From positions 62,001 through 126,000 of the forward strand of contig JAKPHK010000063.1 of NCBI GenBank assembly GCA_029550345.1: a DNA stretch of 64,000 nt, read 5' to 3'. Below, piece after piece: positions 57,385 through 64,000 of this stretch. Below the pieces are notes generated by a model. That model was given only the letters and a program-made list of their open reading frames with translations. It did not search any database and was not told the origin of the DNA. The stretch is from Pseudomonadota bacterium (GTDB lineage: Bacteria > Pseudomonadota > Alphaproteobacteria > Sphingomonadales > Sphingomonadaceae). Position numbers and translations under genes: made by a program. Each line of letters starts with the position of its first letter. The first letter of the stretch is position 1.

Positions 57385-58439
57385 TGACGCAGGAAGAAGC
57401 GCCGCTCTCGCTTGCCAAGGCTCCGACCAAGCGGCTCAATATGATCGAGGCGATCAACGACGCGCTTCACATCATGATGGAGCGCGACGGCGATGTCGTG
57501 GTGTTCGGTGAAGACATCGGCTTTTTTGGCGGGGTGTTCCGCGCCACGGCAGGCTTGCAGAAGAAGTTTGGCAAGACCCGGGTGTTCGATACCCCGATCA
57601 ACGAATGCGGGATCATCGGCGCGGCGGTGGGGATGGGGGCCTATGGCCTGCGCCCGGTGCCAGAAATCCAGTTCGCGGACTATATCTACCCCGGGCTGGA
57701 CCAGCTGATTTCCGAAGCAGCGCGGCTGCGGTATCGCTCGGCCGGGGAATTCATTGCTCCGATCACCGTGCGATCGCCGTTCGGCGGCGGGATCTTCGGC
57801 GGGCAGACCCACAGCCAGAGCCCCGAGGCACTGTTCACCCATGTCGCCGGGCTGAAGACCGTGATCCCTTCAACCCCGCACGATGCCAAGGGGCTGCTGA
57901 TTTCCGCTATTGAAGACAACGATCCGGTGATCTTCTTTGAGCCCAAGCGGATCTACAACGGCCCGTTCGGCGGTTATTATGACAAGCCGGTCGAACCCTG
58001 GGCAAAGCACGAAGGCTCGGTAGTTCCCGAAGGCTACTACCGGATCCCGCTCGGCAAGGCGCGGATCGTGCAGGAGGGTGAAGCACTGACCGTGCTGGCC
58101 TATGGCACGATGATCCACGTGGCAGAGGCGGTGTGCCGCGAAAAAGGCGTCGATGCCGAACTGATCGACCTGCGCACTCTGGTTCCGCTGGACATCGAAA
58201 CGATCGAGGCTTCGGTCAAGAAGACCGGGCGCTGCCTGATCGTACACGAGGCGACCCGCACGGGCGGGTTCGGGGCAGAGCTTTCCGCGCTGGTGCAGGA
58301 ACGCTGCTTCTATCACCTCGAAGCGCCGATTGAGCGCGTGACCGGGTTCGATACCCCCTATCCGCACAGCCTTGAATGGGCATATTTCCCCGGACCCGTC
58401 CGCATCGGCGAGGCGATGGACCGGCTCTTGAAAGCGTAA
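57384..58439 (+). CDS. bkdA2: Branched-chain 2-oxoacid dehydrogenase E1 beta
   Basis: This 351-residue subunit pairs with E1 alpha. Conserved segments include FGEDIGFFGGVFRATAGL, TPINECGIIGAAVGMGAYGLRPVPEIQFADYIYPGLDQL and IVHEATRTGGFGAELSALVQERCF. The start ATG lies in the E1 alpha stop, with GGAG upstream. The E2 gene starts 4 bp after the stop. Confidence 0.96.
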   Translation: MTQEEAPLSLAKAPTKRLNMIEAINDALHIMMERDGDVVVFGEDIGFFGGVFRATAGLQKKFGKTRVFDTPINECGIIGAAVGMGAYGLRPVPEIQFADYIYPGLDQLISEAARLRYRSAGEFIAPITVRSPFGGGIFGGQTHSQSPEALFTHVAGLKTVIPSTPHDAKGLLISAIEDNDPVIFFEPKRIYNGPFGGYYDKPVEPWAKHEGSVVPEGYYRIPLGKARIVQEGEALTVLAYGTMIHVAEAVCREKGVDAELIDLRTLVPLDIETIEASVKKTGRCLIVHEATRTGGFGAELSALVQERCFYHLEAPIERVTGFDTPYPHSLEWAYFPGPVRIGEAMDRLLKA

Positions 58440-58443
58440 GACG

Positions 58444-59763
58444 ATGGGTAAATTCACCTTCAACCTGCCCGATATCGGCGAAGGCATCGCCGAAGCCGAG
58501 ATCGTCGCCTGGCACGTCAAGGTTGGCGATCGGATCGAGGAAGACGGCAAGATCGCCGACGTGATGACCGACAAGGCCACGGTCGAGATGGAAAGCCCGG
58601 TAACCGGCACGGTCCTTTCGATCGGCGGCGAAGAGGGCGATATGATCGCGATCGGATCGCCGCTGGTGGTGATCGAGACCGAGGGCGATGACGCGGTTGA
58701 AGAGCCGGTGGAGGCGCCCGCCCATGCGCCGGTGGAATCTGCGCAAACCGCCCCGGCACCGCCCGCGTCGAGCGAAGTCGAGGCTCCGCGCGTTCCGCCG
58801 GAACCGGAAACAACTGAACCGAAACCCGTGCCGGTGCCCGCTCCGACTTCGCTCGATACGGCGGGGCAGGCAGGCTTGGGTTCTAGCCATGCCAAGGTCC
58901 TCGCCAGTCCCGCAGTTCGCGCCCGGGCCAGCGAACTGGGGATCGATCTTGCTCAGGTGAAACCGGCCGAGGATGGCCGGGTGCGCCATGCAGATCTTGA
59001 TGCCTTCCTGGCCTACAACGCCGCCGGAGGTTTCCGTGCGGCCGGGGCCAAGGGTGTGGACCAGACGATCAAGGTGATGGGCCTGCGCCGCCGCATTGCC
59101 GAGAACATGGCCGCGTCGAAGCGCGCCATTCCGCATTTTTCCTATGTCGAGGAGTGCGACGTTACCGCGCTGGAAGAAATGCGCGCGCAGTTGAACGGCG
59201 CGCGGGGCCAGCGCCCCAAGCTGACCATGCTGCCGCTGCTGATCACCGCGATCTGCCGCGCGCTGCCCGATTTCCCGATGCTCAACGCGCGCTATGATGA
59301 CGAGGCCGGGGTGGTCCAGCGCTATGGCGCGGTGCATCTGGGCATGGCGACCCAGACCGACGGCGGGCTGATGGTGCCGGCGATCCGCGACGCGCAGGAC
59401 CGCAACCTGTGGCAATTGGCGAGCGAGATTGGCCGCCTGGCCGAAGCCGCGCGCAACGGCAGCGCGACCAGCGCCGAACTATCCGGATCGACCCTGACGA
59501 TCACCTCGCTCGGCCCGCTTGGCGGGGTGGCGACCACGCCGGTCATCAACCGCCCCGAAGTGGCGATCATCGGTCCCAACCGGATCGTCGAGCGTCCGAT
59601 GTTCGTGCCTGACGGGATGGGCGGCGAACGCATCGAAAAGCGCAAGCTGATGAATATCTCGATCAGCTGCGATCACCGCGTGGTCGATGGCTGGGATGCG
59701 GCCAGCTTTGTTCAGGCAGTGAAACGCCTGATCGAAACCCCGGTGCTGCTGCTGGCGGACTGA
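58444..59763 (+). CDS. bkdB: Branched-chain 2-oxoacid dehydrogenase E2 (lipoamide acyltransferase)
   Basis: E2 transfers the acyl group from E1-bound thiamine to CoA. The 439-residue protein has one N-terminal lipoyl domain (lipoylated Lys in DVMTDKATVEMESP), a Pro/Ala/Glu-rich linker (about 80-150), an E1/E3-binding domain (ASPAVRARASELGIDLAQVKPAEDGRVRHADLDAFL), and the catalytic domain ending with the SCDHRVVDGWDAASFVQAV motif. No E3 (lipoamide dehydrogenase) gene follows, so E3 must be encoded elsewhere. Confidence 0.96.
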   Translation: MGKFTFNLPDIGEGIAEAEIVAWHVKVGDRIEEDGKIADVMTDKATVEMESPVTGTVLSIGGEEGDMIAIGSPLVVIETEGDDAVEEPVEAPAHAPVESAQTAPAPPASSEVEAPRVPPEPETTEPKPVPVPAPTSLDTAGQAGLGSSHAKVLASPAVRARASELGIDLAQVKPAEDGRVRHADLDAFLAYNAAGGFRAAGAKGVDQTIKVMGLRRRIAENMAASKRAIPHFSYVEECDVTALEEMRAQLNGARGQRPKLTMLPLLITAICRALPDFPMLNARYDDEAGVVQRYGAVHLGMATQTDGGLMVPAIRDAQDRNLWQLASEIGRLAEAARNGSATSAELSGSTLTITSLGPLGGVATTPVINRPEVAIIGPNRIVERPMFVPDGMGGERIEKRKLMNISISCDHRVVDGWDAASFVQAVKRLIETPVLLLAD

Positions 59764-59766
59764 TCC

Positions 59767-60213
59767 CTAACGCACGATCGCGCTGTAGGTGATCTGGCCT
59801 GATCCGCGCGCGGCCTCTGCGGCGGGGACACGCCAGCGGACGTGGGTCACGTCTTCGGGCGTTGCCAGCCGGTCGCCGACGCGCAGCGCATCGAGTTTGC
59901 CCCAGCTGCGGCCGCCGTCGATCGAGACTTCCTCGCGGCCATCGGCGCTGCCCTGGAAATAGACCTTGCGGGAAAGCGGGTTGGTGACGGTGAAGCCGCC
60001 CTGGCCGCCCGTGCGGTGCCATGAGACGACATAGACCACTCGGTCGCCGCGTTTGAGCGTGGCGGCGGGCTGGAGCATACGCCCCCTGTCCGGCGTTACC
60101 CGTTCAACGAAGACCGCGCTGTCGAAGGCCACGAGCGGGCTGGCCGCGGCGAGAACCGGGGCGGCGAGCGCGGCGGCGCAGGCCAGTCTGGCCAGATTGC
60201 GGCGAAAGATCAC
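59767..60213 (-). CDS. Secreted beta-sandwich protein, unknown function
   Basis: The best start is GTG at 60213. The 148-residue protein has a signal peptide (IFRRNLARLACAAALAAPVLAAASP). The rest is a single Ig-like region (AVFVERVTPDRGRMLQPAATLKRGDRVVYVVSWHRTGGQGGFTVTNPLSRKVYFQGS) ending in VRWRVPAAEAARGSGQITYSAIVR. It resembles the conserved-repeat (DUF11-type) fold. I recognise no function. It is convergent with bkdB, 3 bp away. Confidence 0.75.
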   Translation of the reverse strand: MIFRRNLARLACAAALAAPVLAAASPLVAFDSAVFVERVTPDRGRMLQPAATLKRGDRVVYVVSWHRTGGQGGFTVTNPLSRKVYFQGSADGREEVSIDGGRSWGKLDALRVGDRLATPEDVTHVRWRVPAAEAARGSGQITYSAIVR

Positions 60214-60403
60214 GATCCGAAAGTCCCCGAAATTGCGCGCTTCACAGTGAAGCGAGTGCGGTGATCGCAAATCCGGGCAAAGGAATGGTTAACGGCCTCT
60301 TCAGCCTGTTTCGGGGGTGTTTTGCCATGGCGAAAAATTCGCCGCCGAACCCTGTTGACAGCATGGCCACGCTGGCCTAGTGGCGCCTCTCCCAAGTGGC
60401 TGC

Positions 60404-60480
60404 GCGGGTGTAGCTCAGTTGGTTAGAGTGTCGGCCTGTCACGCCGAAGGTCGCGGGTTCGAGCCCCGTCACTCGCGCCA
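60404..60480 (+). tRNA. tRNA-Asp (GTC)
   Basis: A 77-nt cloverleaf: GCGGGTG acceptor pairing with CACTCGC (one G-U), D arm GCTCAGTTGGTTAGAGT, anticodon loop CTGTCAC (GTC), T arm GCGGGTTCGAGCCCCGT, encoded CCA. An 11-bp inverted repeat, TCCCAAGTGGC / GCCACTTGGGA, brackets it and includes the tRNA's own GCCA end. Confidence 0.96.
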
Positions 60481-60493
60481 CTTGGGAATTTCC

Positions 60494-61567
60494 TTACAAT
60501 CCGGAAGCGAACTCCACGGCCTTGCTGCCGGCCGGCAGGTGCACGATCATTCCGTCCTGTGCCAGTTTCAGCGTGCCGGGGAAAACCTTGGGTGCCTGGC
60601 CCAGGAACAGCGGCTCGATCAGCCGGGCCGGGACGGGCGGGACGAGGTGATAGAGCACCAGCGTACCGGCCCCGGCGTCCTTGCCTGCGCGGGCGGCATC
60701 TTCGGGGCTGGCATGATAGCCCTGAATGTCGTGCATGATCTGCGCGGTGCGGGGCTGTCCGCGCTCGGCCAGCTTGGCGCCGAGCGCGGCAACCATGTCC
60801 TTGTTCAGCGCGTCATGCAGCATCAGGTCCACGCCCTTTGACGCAGCGACGAAGGCCGGGGCATAGACCGTATCGCCGCTGATCGCGATCGAGCGGCCCT
60901 TGTAGTCGATTCGGTAGCCGAAAGCCGGTTTGACCGGATCATGGATCACCCGGATCGCGGTGATCTTCACGCCTTCCTGATCATAGACCACCTGGCTGTC
61001 GGCCCCATCGGGCAGCGCGATGATCTGCGCTGCGCCGCCGAATCCGGTGGGGTTGGCCACTTTCGGGCCGTGGTGGGCCACGCGGTAGGTGCTGTCGATC
61101 TGGTAGGCGGCGTTGAAGGCGGCAACGACCTTGTCGGTCCCCTCAGGCCCATAGACCGGCAGCGGACTCGACCGCCCGCCCGCGATCCACGCCTGGAGCA
61201 GCGACTCGCCCAGGCCGTCGATGTGGTCGGAATGGAGGTGGGTCAGGAATTCACCCCGCAGCTTGCCCATCGGAAAGCCCATCCGCCCGAGCTTGCGGAT
61301 CGATCCCGAACCCGAATCGAAGATGAAGGCCTGATTACCCGCCAGCACCGCCAGACACGGCCCGGCGCGGTCGGCATCGGGCATCGGCGATCCGCTGCCG
61401 CAGACATAGAGGTGCAGACCATCGGCGAAAGCGGCGGATTGATCCACGCCGACATTCGTGTCGAGCGCGCGCCGGAAGGCCTGCTCGGCAATGAACGGGC
61501 GGCCAAACAGCAGCGCCAGTCCCGCCAGCAGCACCGCACCCAGAACGAACATCATGCCGCGCTTCAT
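60494..61567 (-). CDS. Metallo-beta-lactamase-fold hydrolase, membrane-anchored
   Basis: The 357-residue protein has an N-terminal hydrophobic segment (MKRGMMFVLGAVLLAGLALLFGRPF), either a signal anchor or a signal peptide. The zinc motif THLHSDHIDGLGE gives HxHxDH at 110-115. SGDTVYAPAF and a C-terminal His (LVLYHLVPP) supply further metal ligands. This arrangement fits RNase Z/arylsulfatase-like hydrolases of the superfamily, but the substrate is unknown. GGGAGAGC precedes ATG at 61567. Confidence 0.9.
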   Translation of the reverse strand: MKRGMMFVLGAVLLAGLALLFGRPFIAEQAFRRALDTNVGVDQSAAFADGLHLYVCGSGSPMPDADRAGPCLAVLAGNQAFIFDSGSGSIRKLGRMGFPMGKLRGEFLTHLHSDHIDGLGESLLQAWIAGGRSSPLPVYGPEGTDKVVAAFNAAYQIDSTYRVAHHGPKVANPTGFGGAAQIIALPDGADSQVVYDQEGVKITAIRVIHDPVKPAFGYRIDYKGRSIAISGDTVYAPAFVAASKGVDLMLHDALNKDMVAALGAKLAERGQPRTAQIMHDIQGYHASPEDAARAGKDAGAGTLVLYHLVPPVPARLIEPLFLGQAPKVFPGTLKLAQDGMIVHLPAGSKAVEFASGL

Positions 61568-61631
61568 CAGCAGCTCTCCCTGCCTTTTCTTGCAGGTTGC
61601 CCTCCGTGCCGGGCTGAGGCAAGCACCAAGC

Positions 61632-62120
61632 GTGATTACCCATCGCGATCTGGAATCAACTCTTGCCGCCATTGCCCCGGCGCTGGCGAAGGCGCAGCAC
61701 CCCTGGTGGATCCTGGGCAGCGCCGCGGTTGTCCTGCATGGGGCCGATACCGATGAGATCTGGGATGTCGATGTGCTGCTCGACCGGCGCGATGTGGCGG
61801 CGGTTTTCGCCCGGCTCGGCTTGCCGGTAAAGGCGGGGAAGCCGGACGAGCGCTTCCGGTCGGACATATTCCACCGCTGGAACGGGGCTTCGCTGCCGGT
61901 CGAGCTGTTCGCGGGGTTCAGCCTGCTGGAACAGGGCGAGTGGCAAGTGATCGTGCCGCAGACTCGGATTGCCGCGCCGTGCGGCGAAACCACGGTCTAT
62001 ATTCCGGACCGGGCGGAACTTTTGGCGATCCTTGAACGGTTCGGCCGGCCCAAGGACCAGCGGCGGATTGCCGCGCTTAACCGAAGCGGCCCGTTTCCAT
62101 CCAGATCAGGAAACGCTTGA
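61632..62120 (+). CDS. Nucleotidyltransferase-like protein
   Basis: From GTG at 61632 this is a 162-residue protein. The stretch WWILGSAAVVLHGADTDEIWDVDVLLDRRD has the GS and DxD arrangement of DNA polymerase beta-type nucleotidyltransferases. The second half includes SLPVELFAGFSLLEQGEWQVIVP. The partner gene typical of AbiE-type or MNT/HEPN toxin systems is absent, so a toxin role is not indicated. Function is unknown. Its last 44 bases overlap the DUF2842 gene on the opposite strand. Confidence 0.75.
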   Translation: MITHRDLESTLAAIAPALAKAQHPWWILGSAAVVLHGADTDEIWDVDVLLDRRDVAAVFARLGLPVKAGKPDERFRSDIFHRWNGASLPVELFAGFSLLEQGEWQVIVPQTRIAAPCGETTVYIPDRAELLAILERFGRPKDQRRIAALNRSGPFPSRSGNA

Positions 62121-62292
62121 GCGGCAAGAGCCAGACCACGCCAAGCACCACATAGACCGGCAATTGCAGCAGCGCGTGCCAATCGGCGATCAGCGGCGCG
62201 ATATAGCGGGCGATCAGCCCGCCATAGACCAGCAGCGCCACCAGCAGGCCCAGAATGCCAAGCGGGATCCGCAATGTCGGTTCGGTACGCAT
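62077..62292 (-). CDS. DUF2842 small membrane protein
   Basis: This 71-residue protein has two hydrophobic helices (RIPLGILGLLVALLVYGGLIARYI and LQLPVYVVLGVVWLLPLKRFLIWME), matching the alphaproteobacterial DUF2842 family. Its ATG at 62292 shares one base with the fau stop codon (TGATG), so it is coupled to fau. Its stop end overlaps the convergent nucleotidyltransferase-like gene by 44 bases. Function is unknown. Confidence 0.88.
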   Translation of the reverse strand: MRTEPTLRIPLGILGLLVALLVYGGLIARYIAPLIADWHALLQLPVYVVLGVVWLLPLKRFLIWMETGRFG

Positions 62293-62864
62293 CAAAAAGG
62301 TCCGTAGAGGCGGGTCGGGGTTATCACGGCTTCCAGCGGGATGTCGTGCGGTTCGATCGGCAGGCTTTCTTCCAATTGGCAGTCCCAGGCAAGCCCGATC
62401 GCAAGCTGCGGCGGGTTATCGGCCATCCAGCGATCGAAATGGCCCGCGCCATAGCCGATCCGCCCGCCGCTGCCGGTAAAGCCCAGCAAGGGGCAGAACA
62501 GCACGTCGGGGATCAGCGCTTCGGCATCGGCAGGGGGTTGCAGAGCCTTGAACGGATCGGGTTCAAGCCCGCCTTCGACGAACGGATTGGCCCATTCTCG
62601 GAACTGCATCGGCGCCGCGCGGTCGGCAAACCACGGCAGGGCAATGCGGTGCCCCGCTTCATAAAACCAGCGGGCATAGTTGGAAGCGGGAACCTCGTCC
62701 GTCATTTCGTGATAGAGCCCGATCACCGCGCCTTCTGGGATCATCGCCGCCACCGGGCCGGGCGGCCTGCGAAACAGCAGGGCGCGCTGGAAATCGGGAA
62801 TCGCGGCAACATGATCGGCGCGGCGACGCTTCAGTTCGGCACGCAGGGATTTCTTGTCGATCAC
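62292..62864 (-). CDS. fau: 5-formyltetrahydrofolate cyclo-ligase
   Basis: This enzyme converts 5-formyl-THF to 5,10-methenyl-THF with ATP. The 190-residue protein starts at GTG 62864 with GGAG upstream: VIDKKSLRAELKRRRADH. The ATP/substrate motifs LLGFTGSGGRIGYGAGHFDRWMAD are typical of the family. It is the gene usually located next to 6S RNA and zapA, as here. The frame extends further upstream only through the 6S region and is rejected there. Confidence 0.93.
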   Translation of the reverse strand: MIDKKSLRAELKRRRADHVAAIPDFQRALLFRRPPGPVAAMIPEGAVIGLYHEMTDEVPASNYARWFYEAGHRIALPWFADRAAPMQFREWANPFVEGGLEPDPFKALQPPADAEALIPDVLFCPLLGFTGSGGRIGYGAGHFDRWMADNPPQLAIGLAWDCQLEESLPIEPHDIPLEAVITPTRLYGPF

Positions 62865-62882
62865 GCCATGCTCCGGTGCGGG

Positions 62883-63055
62883 AAAAAGGGTGACGGGACC
62901 ACCATGGGCCGTTGCCAGGAAATCCTCTGACGCGTTCACGTCAGGTGGGAACCGTGTGTGCCGGACCAGGATCCGACCAGGGACAGCCCCCATGGATTTG
63001 CTTATAGCCTCAGGGATTTTCGAAGGCTCGCACCGGGCAGTACCCGTCGCCACGC
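62883..63055 (-). ncRNA. ssrS: 6S RNA candidate
   Basis: The gap between zapA and fau is the canonical 6S RNA position. On the minus strand, GGCGACGGG (63051-63043) pairs with CCCGTCACC (62897-62889), and ACTGCC with GGTGGT continues the stem. Further inside, AAATCC pairs with GGATTT around a central open region, and CTGACG...CGTCAG makes a small hairpin. TTTTT follows the 3' stem. Ends are estimated from pairing. 6S RNA sequesters sigma-70 RNA polymerase in stationary phase. Confidence 0.72.
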
Positions 63056-63073
63056 TATGTAGGGGAGAGCAGC

Positions 63074-63373
63074 TCAACCCTCAAGGGCGGCGGCGCACTT
63101 TTCGAGCCGTTCGGCAATCGTTTCCAGCACGGCGGAATGATCCTGGCTATCCTCCGAGGTAGCAGGCCCGGCGCCATTGGCCCGGGCATCGTGCAATTCA
63201 TCGGCCAGAAACAGCGCGGCGAACAGCAGTTGCCGTACCTCACTGTGCCCGGTGCCGATCGCCTGGACCTTTTCGTCGATCATTCGCCCCAAGGCGGAAA
63301 TGTGCGGTTCCTCGCCTTCAGGGCAAGCCACGGTATAGGAACGTCCGCCGATCTGCAGGGCCACATTGCTCAT
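63074..63373 (-). CDS. zapA: Cell division protein ZapA
   Basis: ZapA bundles FtsZ filaments at the division site. The 99-residue protein starts MSNVALQIGGRSYTVACPEGEEPHISALGRMIDEKVQAIG and ends in a coiled coil. The pattern matches the family. It precedes the 6S RNA and fau on the same strand. A small coiled-coil protein lies 7 bp upstream. Confidence 0.93.
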   Translation of the reverse strand: MSNVALQIGGRSYTVACPEGEEPHISALGRMIDEKVQAIGTGHSEVRQLLFAALFLADELHDARANGAGPATSEDSQDHSAVLETIAERLEKCAAALEG

Positions 63374-63380
63374 CGCCGGA

Positions 63381-63587
63381 TTACCCCTGGGTGCCTTCGA
63401 TCAGTTGATCGAGTTGTTGCAAAGACCCCTGAACCGCCTCCCGCAGCCGGTCATGCCGGGCCTGCAAGGCGGCAAGTTCGGCATCTCTGGGCATTGGCGC
63501 AGGGCGGCGCGCCGCGGCCTCTATCCGGGCGAGAGCTGTTTCAATCCGCGCAAGCGCGCGGCTGCTGCGGTCATCGGTCATTGCCAT
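63381..63587 (-). CDS. Small coiled-coil protein upstream of zapA
   Basis: This 68-residue, Arg/Ala/Glu-rich protein is predicted to be almost entirely coiled coil (RALARIETALARIEAAARR and LQARHDRLREAVQGSLQQLDQLIEG). It begins at ATG 63587 or 63581 and ends 7 bp before zapA, so it is likely co-transcribed and may assist the divisome. I recognise no named family. Confidence 0.7.
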   Translation of the reverse strand: MAMTDDRSSRALARIETALARIEAAARRPAPMPRDAELAALQARHDRLREAVQGSLQQLDQLIEGTQG

Positions 63588-63753
63588 TTGCTAGCGCAAT
63601 GTTGCGTCCTGGCAAAGCGTTGCCCGGCGAATTTCCCCCGGTTTGGGAGATTGCATCGCCACCCTTGCCTTGACGGGGGGGCACACCTTGGCAAAGGAGG
63701 CCACGCGCCGAATCGCCGCCCTTTTTCGCGCTTCACACTGGGAGCAGCCCTAA

Positions 63754-64000
63754 ATGACATTCAGCCCGGACCGCCTTGCACCGATGGCCAATGCCATCCG
63801 TGCGCTTTCAATGGATGCGGTCCAGGCGGCCAATTCCGGCCACCCCGGGATGCCGATGGGCATGGCCGATGTTGCCACCGTACTGTTCAGCCAGTTCCTG
63901 AAGTTCGATCCCGCCGCGCCGAAATGGCCGGACCGGGACCGGTTCGTGCTTTCGGCCGGACACGGTTCGATGCTGATCTACTCGCTGCTGCATCTGACCG
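63754..64000 (+). CDS. tkt: Transketolase, 5' part only
   Basis: The frame from ATG 63754 runs off the window end after 82 codons. It starts [24 protein letters not shown] and contains [29 protein letters not shown] and [20 protein letters not shown], the conserved thiamine-binding N-terminus of transketolase. It is divergent from the zapA cluster. The 166-bp gap presumably holds both promoters; I see no clear motif. Confidence 0.95.
   Translation, partial: MTFSPDRLAPMANAIRALSMDAVQAANSGHPGMPMGMADVATVLFSQFLKFDPAAPKWPDRDRFVLSAGHGSMLIYSLLHLT

Noticed and set aside
61632..62120. Nucleotidyltransferase-like gene as part of a toxin-antitoxin or AbiE system
   Set aside because: No partner HEPN or AbiEi gene is adjacent; neighbours are a metallo-beta-lactamase-fold gene and DUF2842.
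62865..63077. Extension of the fau reading frame upstream to 63077
   Set aside because: The added 71 residues have no homology, overlap the probable 6S RNA, and GTG 62864 already has a good ribosome-binding site and matches the family N-terminus.

Overview
This is a GC-rich chromosomal segment of an alphaproteobacterium, most likely a member of the Sphingomonadales (Erythrobacter/Novosphingobium-like). The main evidence is the gene repertoire and order: aroQ-accB-accC, the SciP cell-cycle regulator, a DUF6456 protein next to an XRE regulator, a compact NAD kinase, a short SRP RNA in front of dnaX, and a zapA-6S RNA-fau cluster. Coding density is high and nearly all genes are housekeeping. No rRNA, CRISPR array, complete insertion sequence or prophage cluster is visible.

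Layout. 1-5.4 kb: 3' truncated cytosolic histidine kinase, Lrp-type regulator, a DUF559 nuclease-like gene tightly enclosed by an inverted pair of REP-like repeats, then accC, accB, aroQ and a small lipoprotein on the minus strand. 5.4-12.8 kb: a gene-transfer-agent type holin, then the phosphate block phoR-pstS-pstC-pstA-pstB-phoU-phoB, with a Pho box before pstS and a 266-bp MITE-like element between pstS and pstC. 12.8-18.4 kb: tRNA-Pro(GGG), yajC-secD-secF, a glycosyltransferase, and a divergent XRE repressor/DUF6456 pair. 18.5-30.5 kb: DUF885 metallopeptidase, Uup ABC-F ATPase, D-amino acid aminotransferase, a PepSY/two-component/secreted-protein operon, chorismate mutase, polyprenyl diphosphate synthase, sciP, aldo/keto reductase and MlaA. 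30.5-41.4 kb: hrpB, NDUFS4-like complex I subunit, SRP RNA, dnaX-ybaB, amidohydrolase, lon, hup and an acyltransferase. 41.4-54.8 kb: a small exported protein in front of secA, TSUP permease, tRNA-Asn, nadK, an EAL protein, mfd, sdhE, recG, an L,D-transpeptidase-like protein and a small WYL-like protein. 54.8-64 kb: tRNA-Pro(CGG), thyA, the branched-chain 2-oxoacid dehydrogenase operon (E1 alpha, E1 beta, E2), a secreted protein, tRNA-Asp, a metallo-beta-lactamase-fold protein, a nucleotidyltransferase-like protein, DUF2842, fau, 6S RNA, zapA, a coiled-coil protein, and the start of transketolase.

The most interesting signals are the following. (1) The same 13-bp palindrome of the form AACCA-N3-TGGTT lies upstream of the GTA-type holin and in the XRE/DUF6456 intergenic region 12 kb away, suggesting one repressor controls a dispersed gene-transfer-agent regulon. 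(2) The DUF559 gene sits between inverted REP-like arms with base-pair covariation, resembling a RAYT/REP-type mobile unit with an unexpected nuclease. (3) A 32-bp perfect terminal inverted repeat element splits the pst operon. (4) A small exported protein before secA ends in a SecM-like tail and is followed by two mutually exclusive hairpins.
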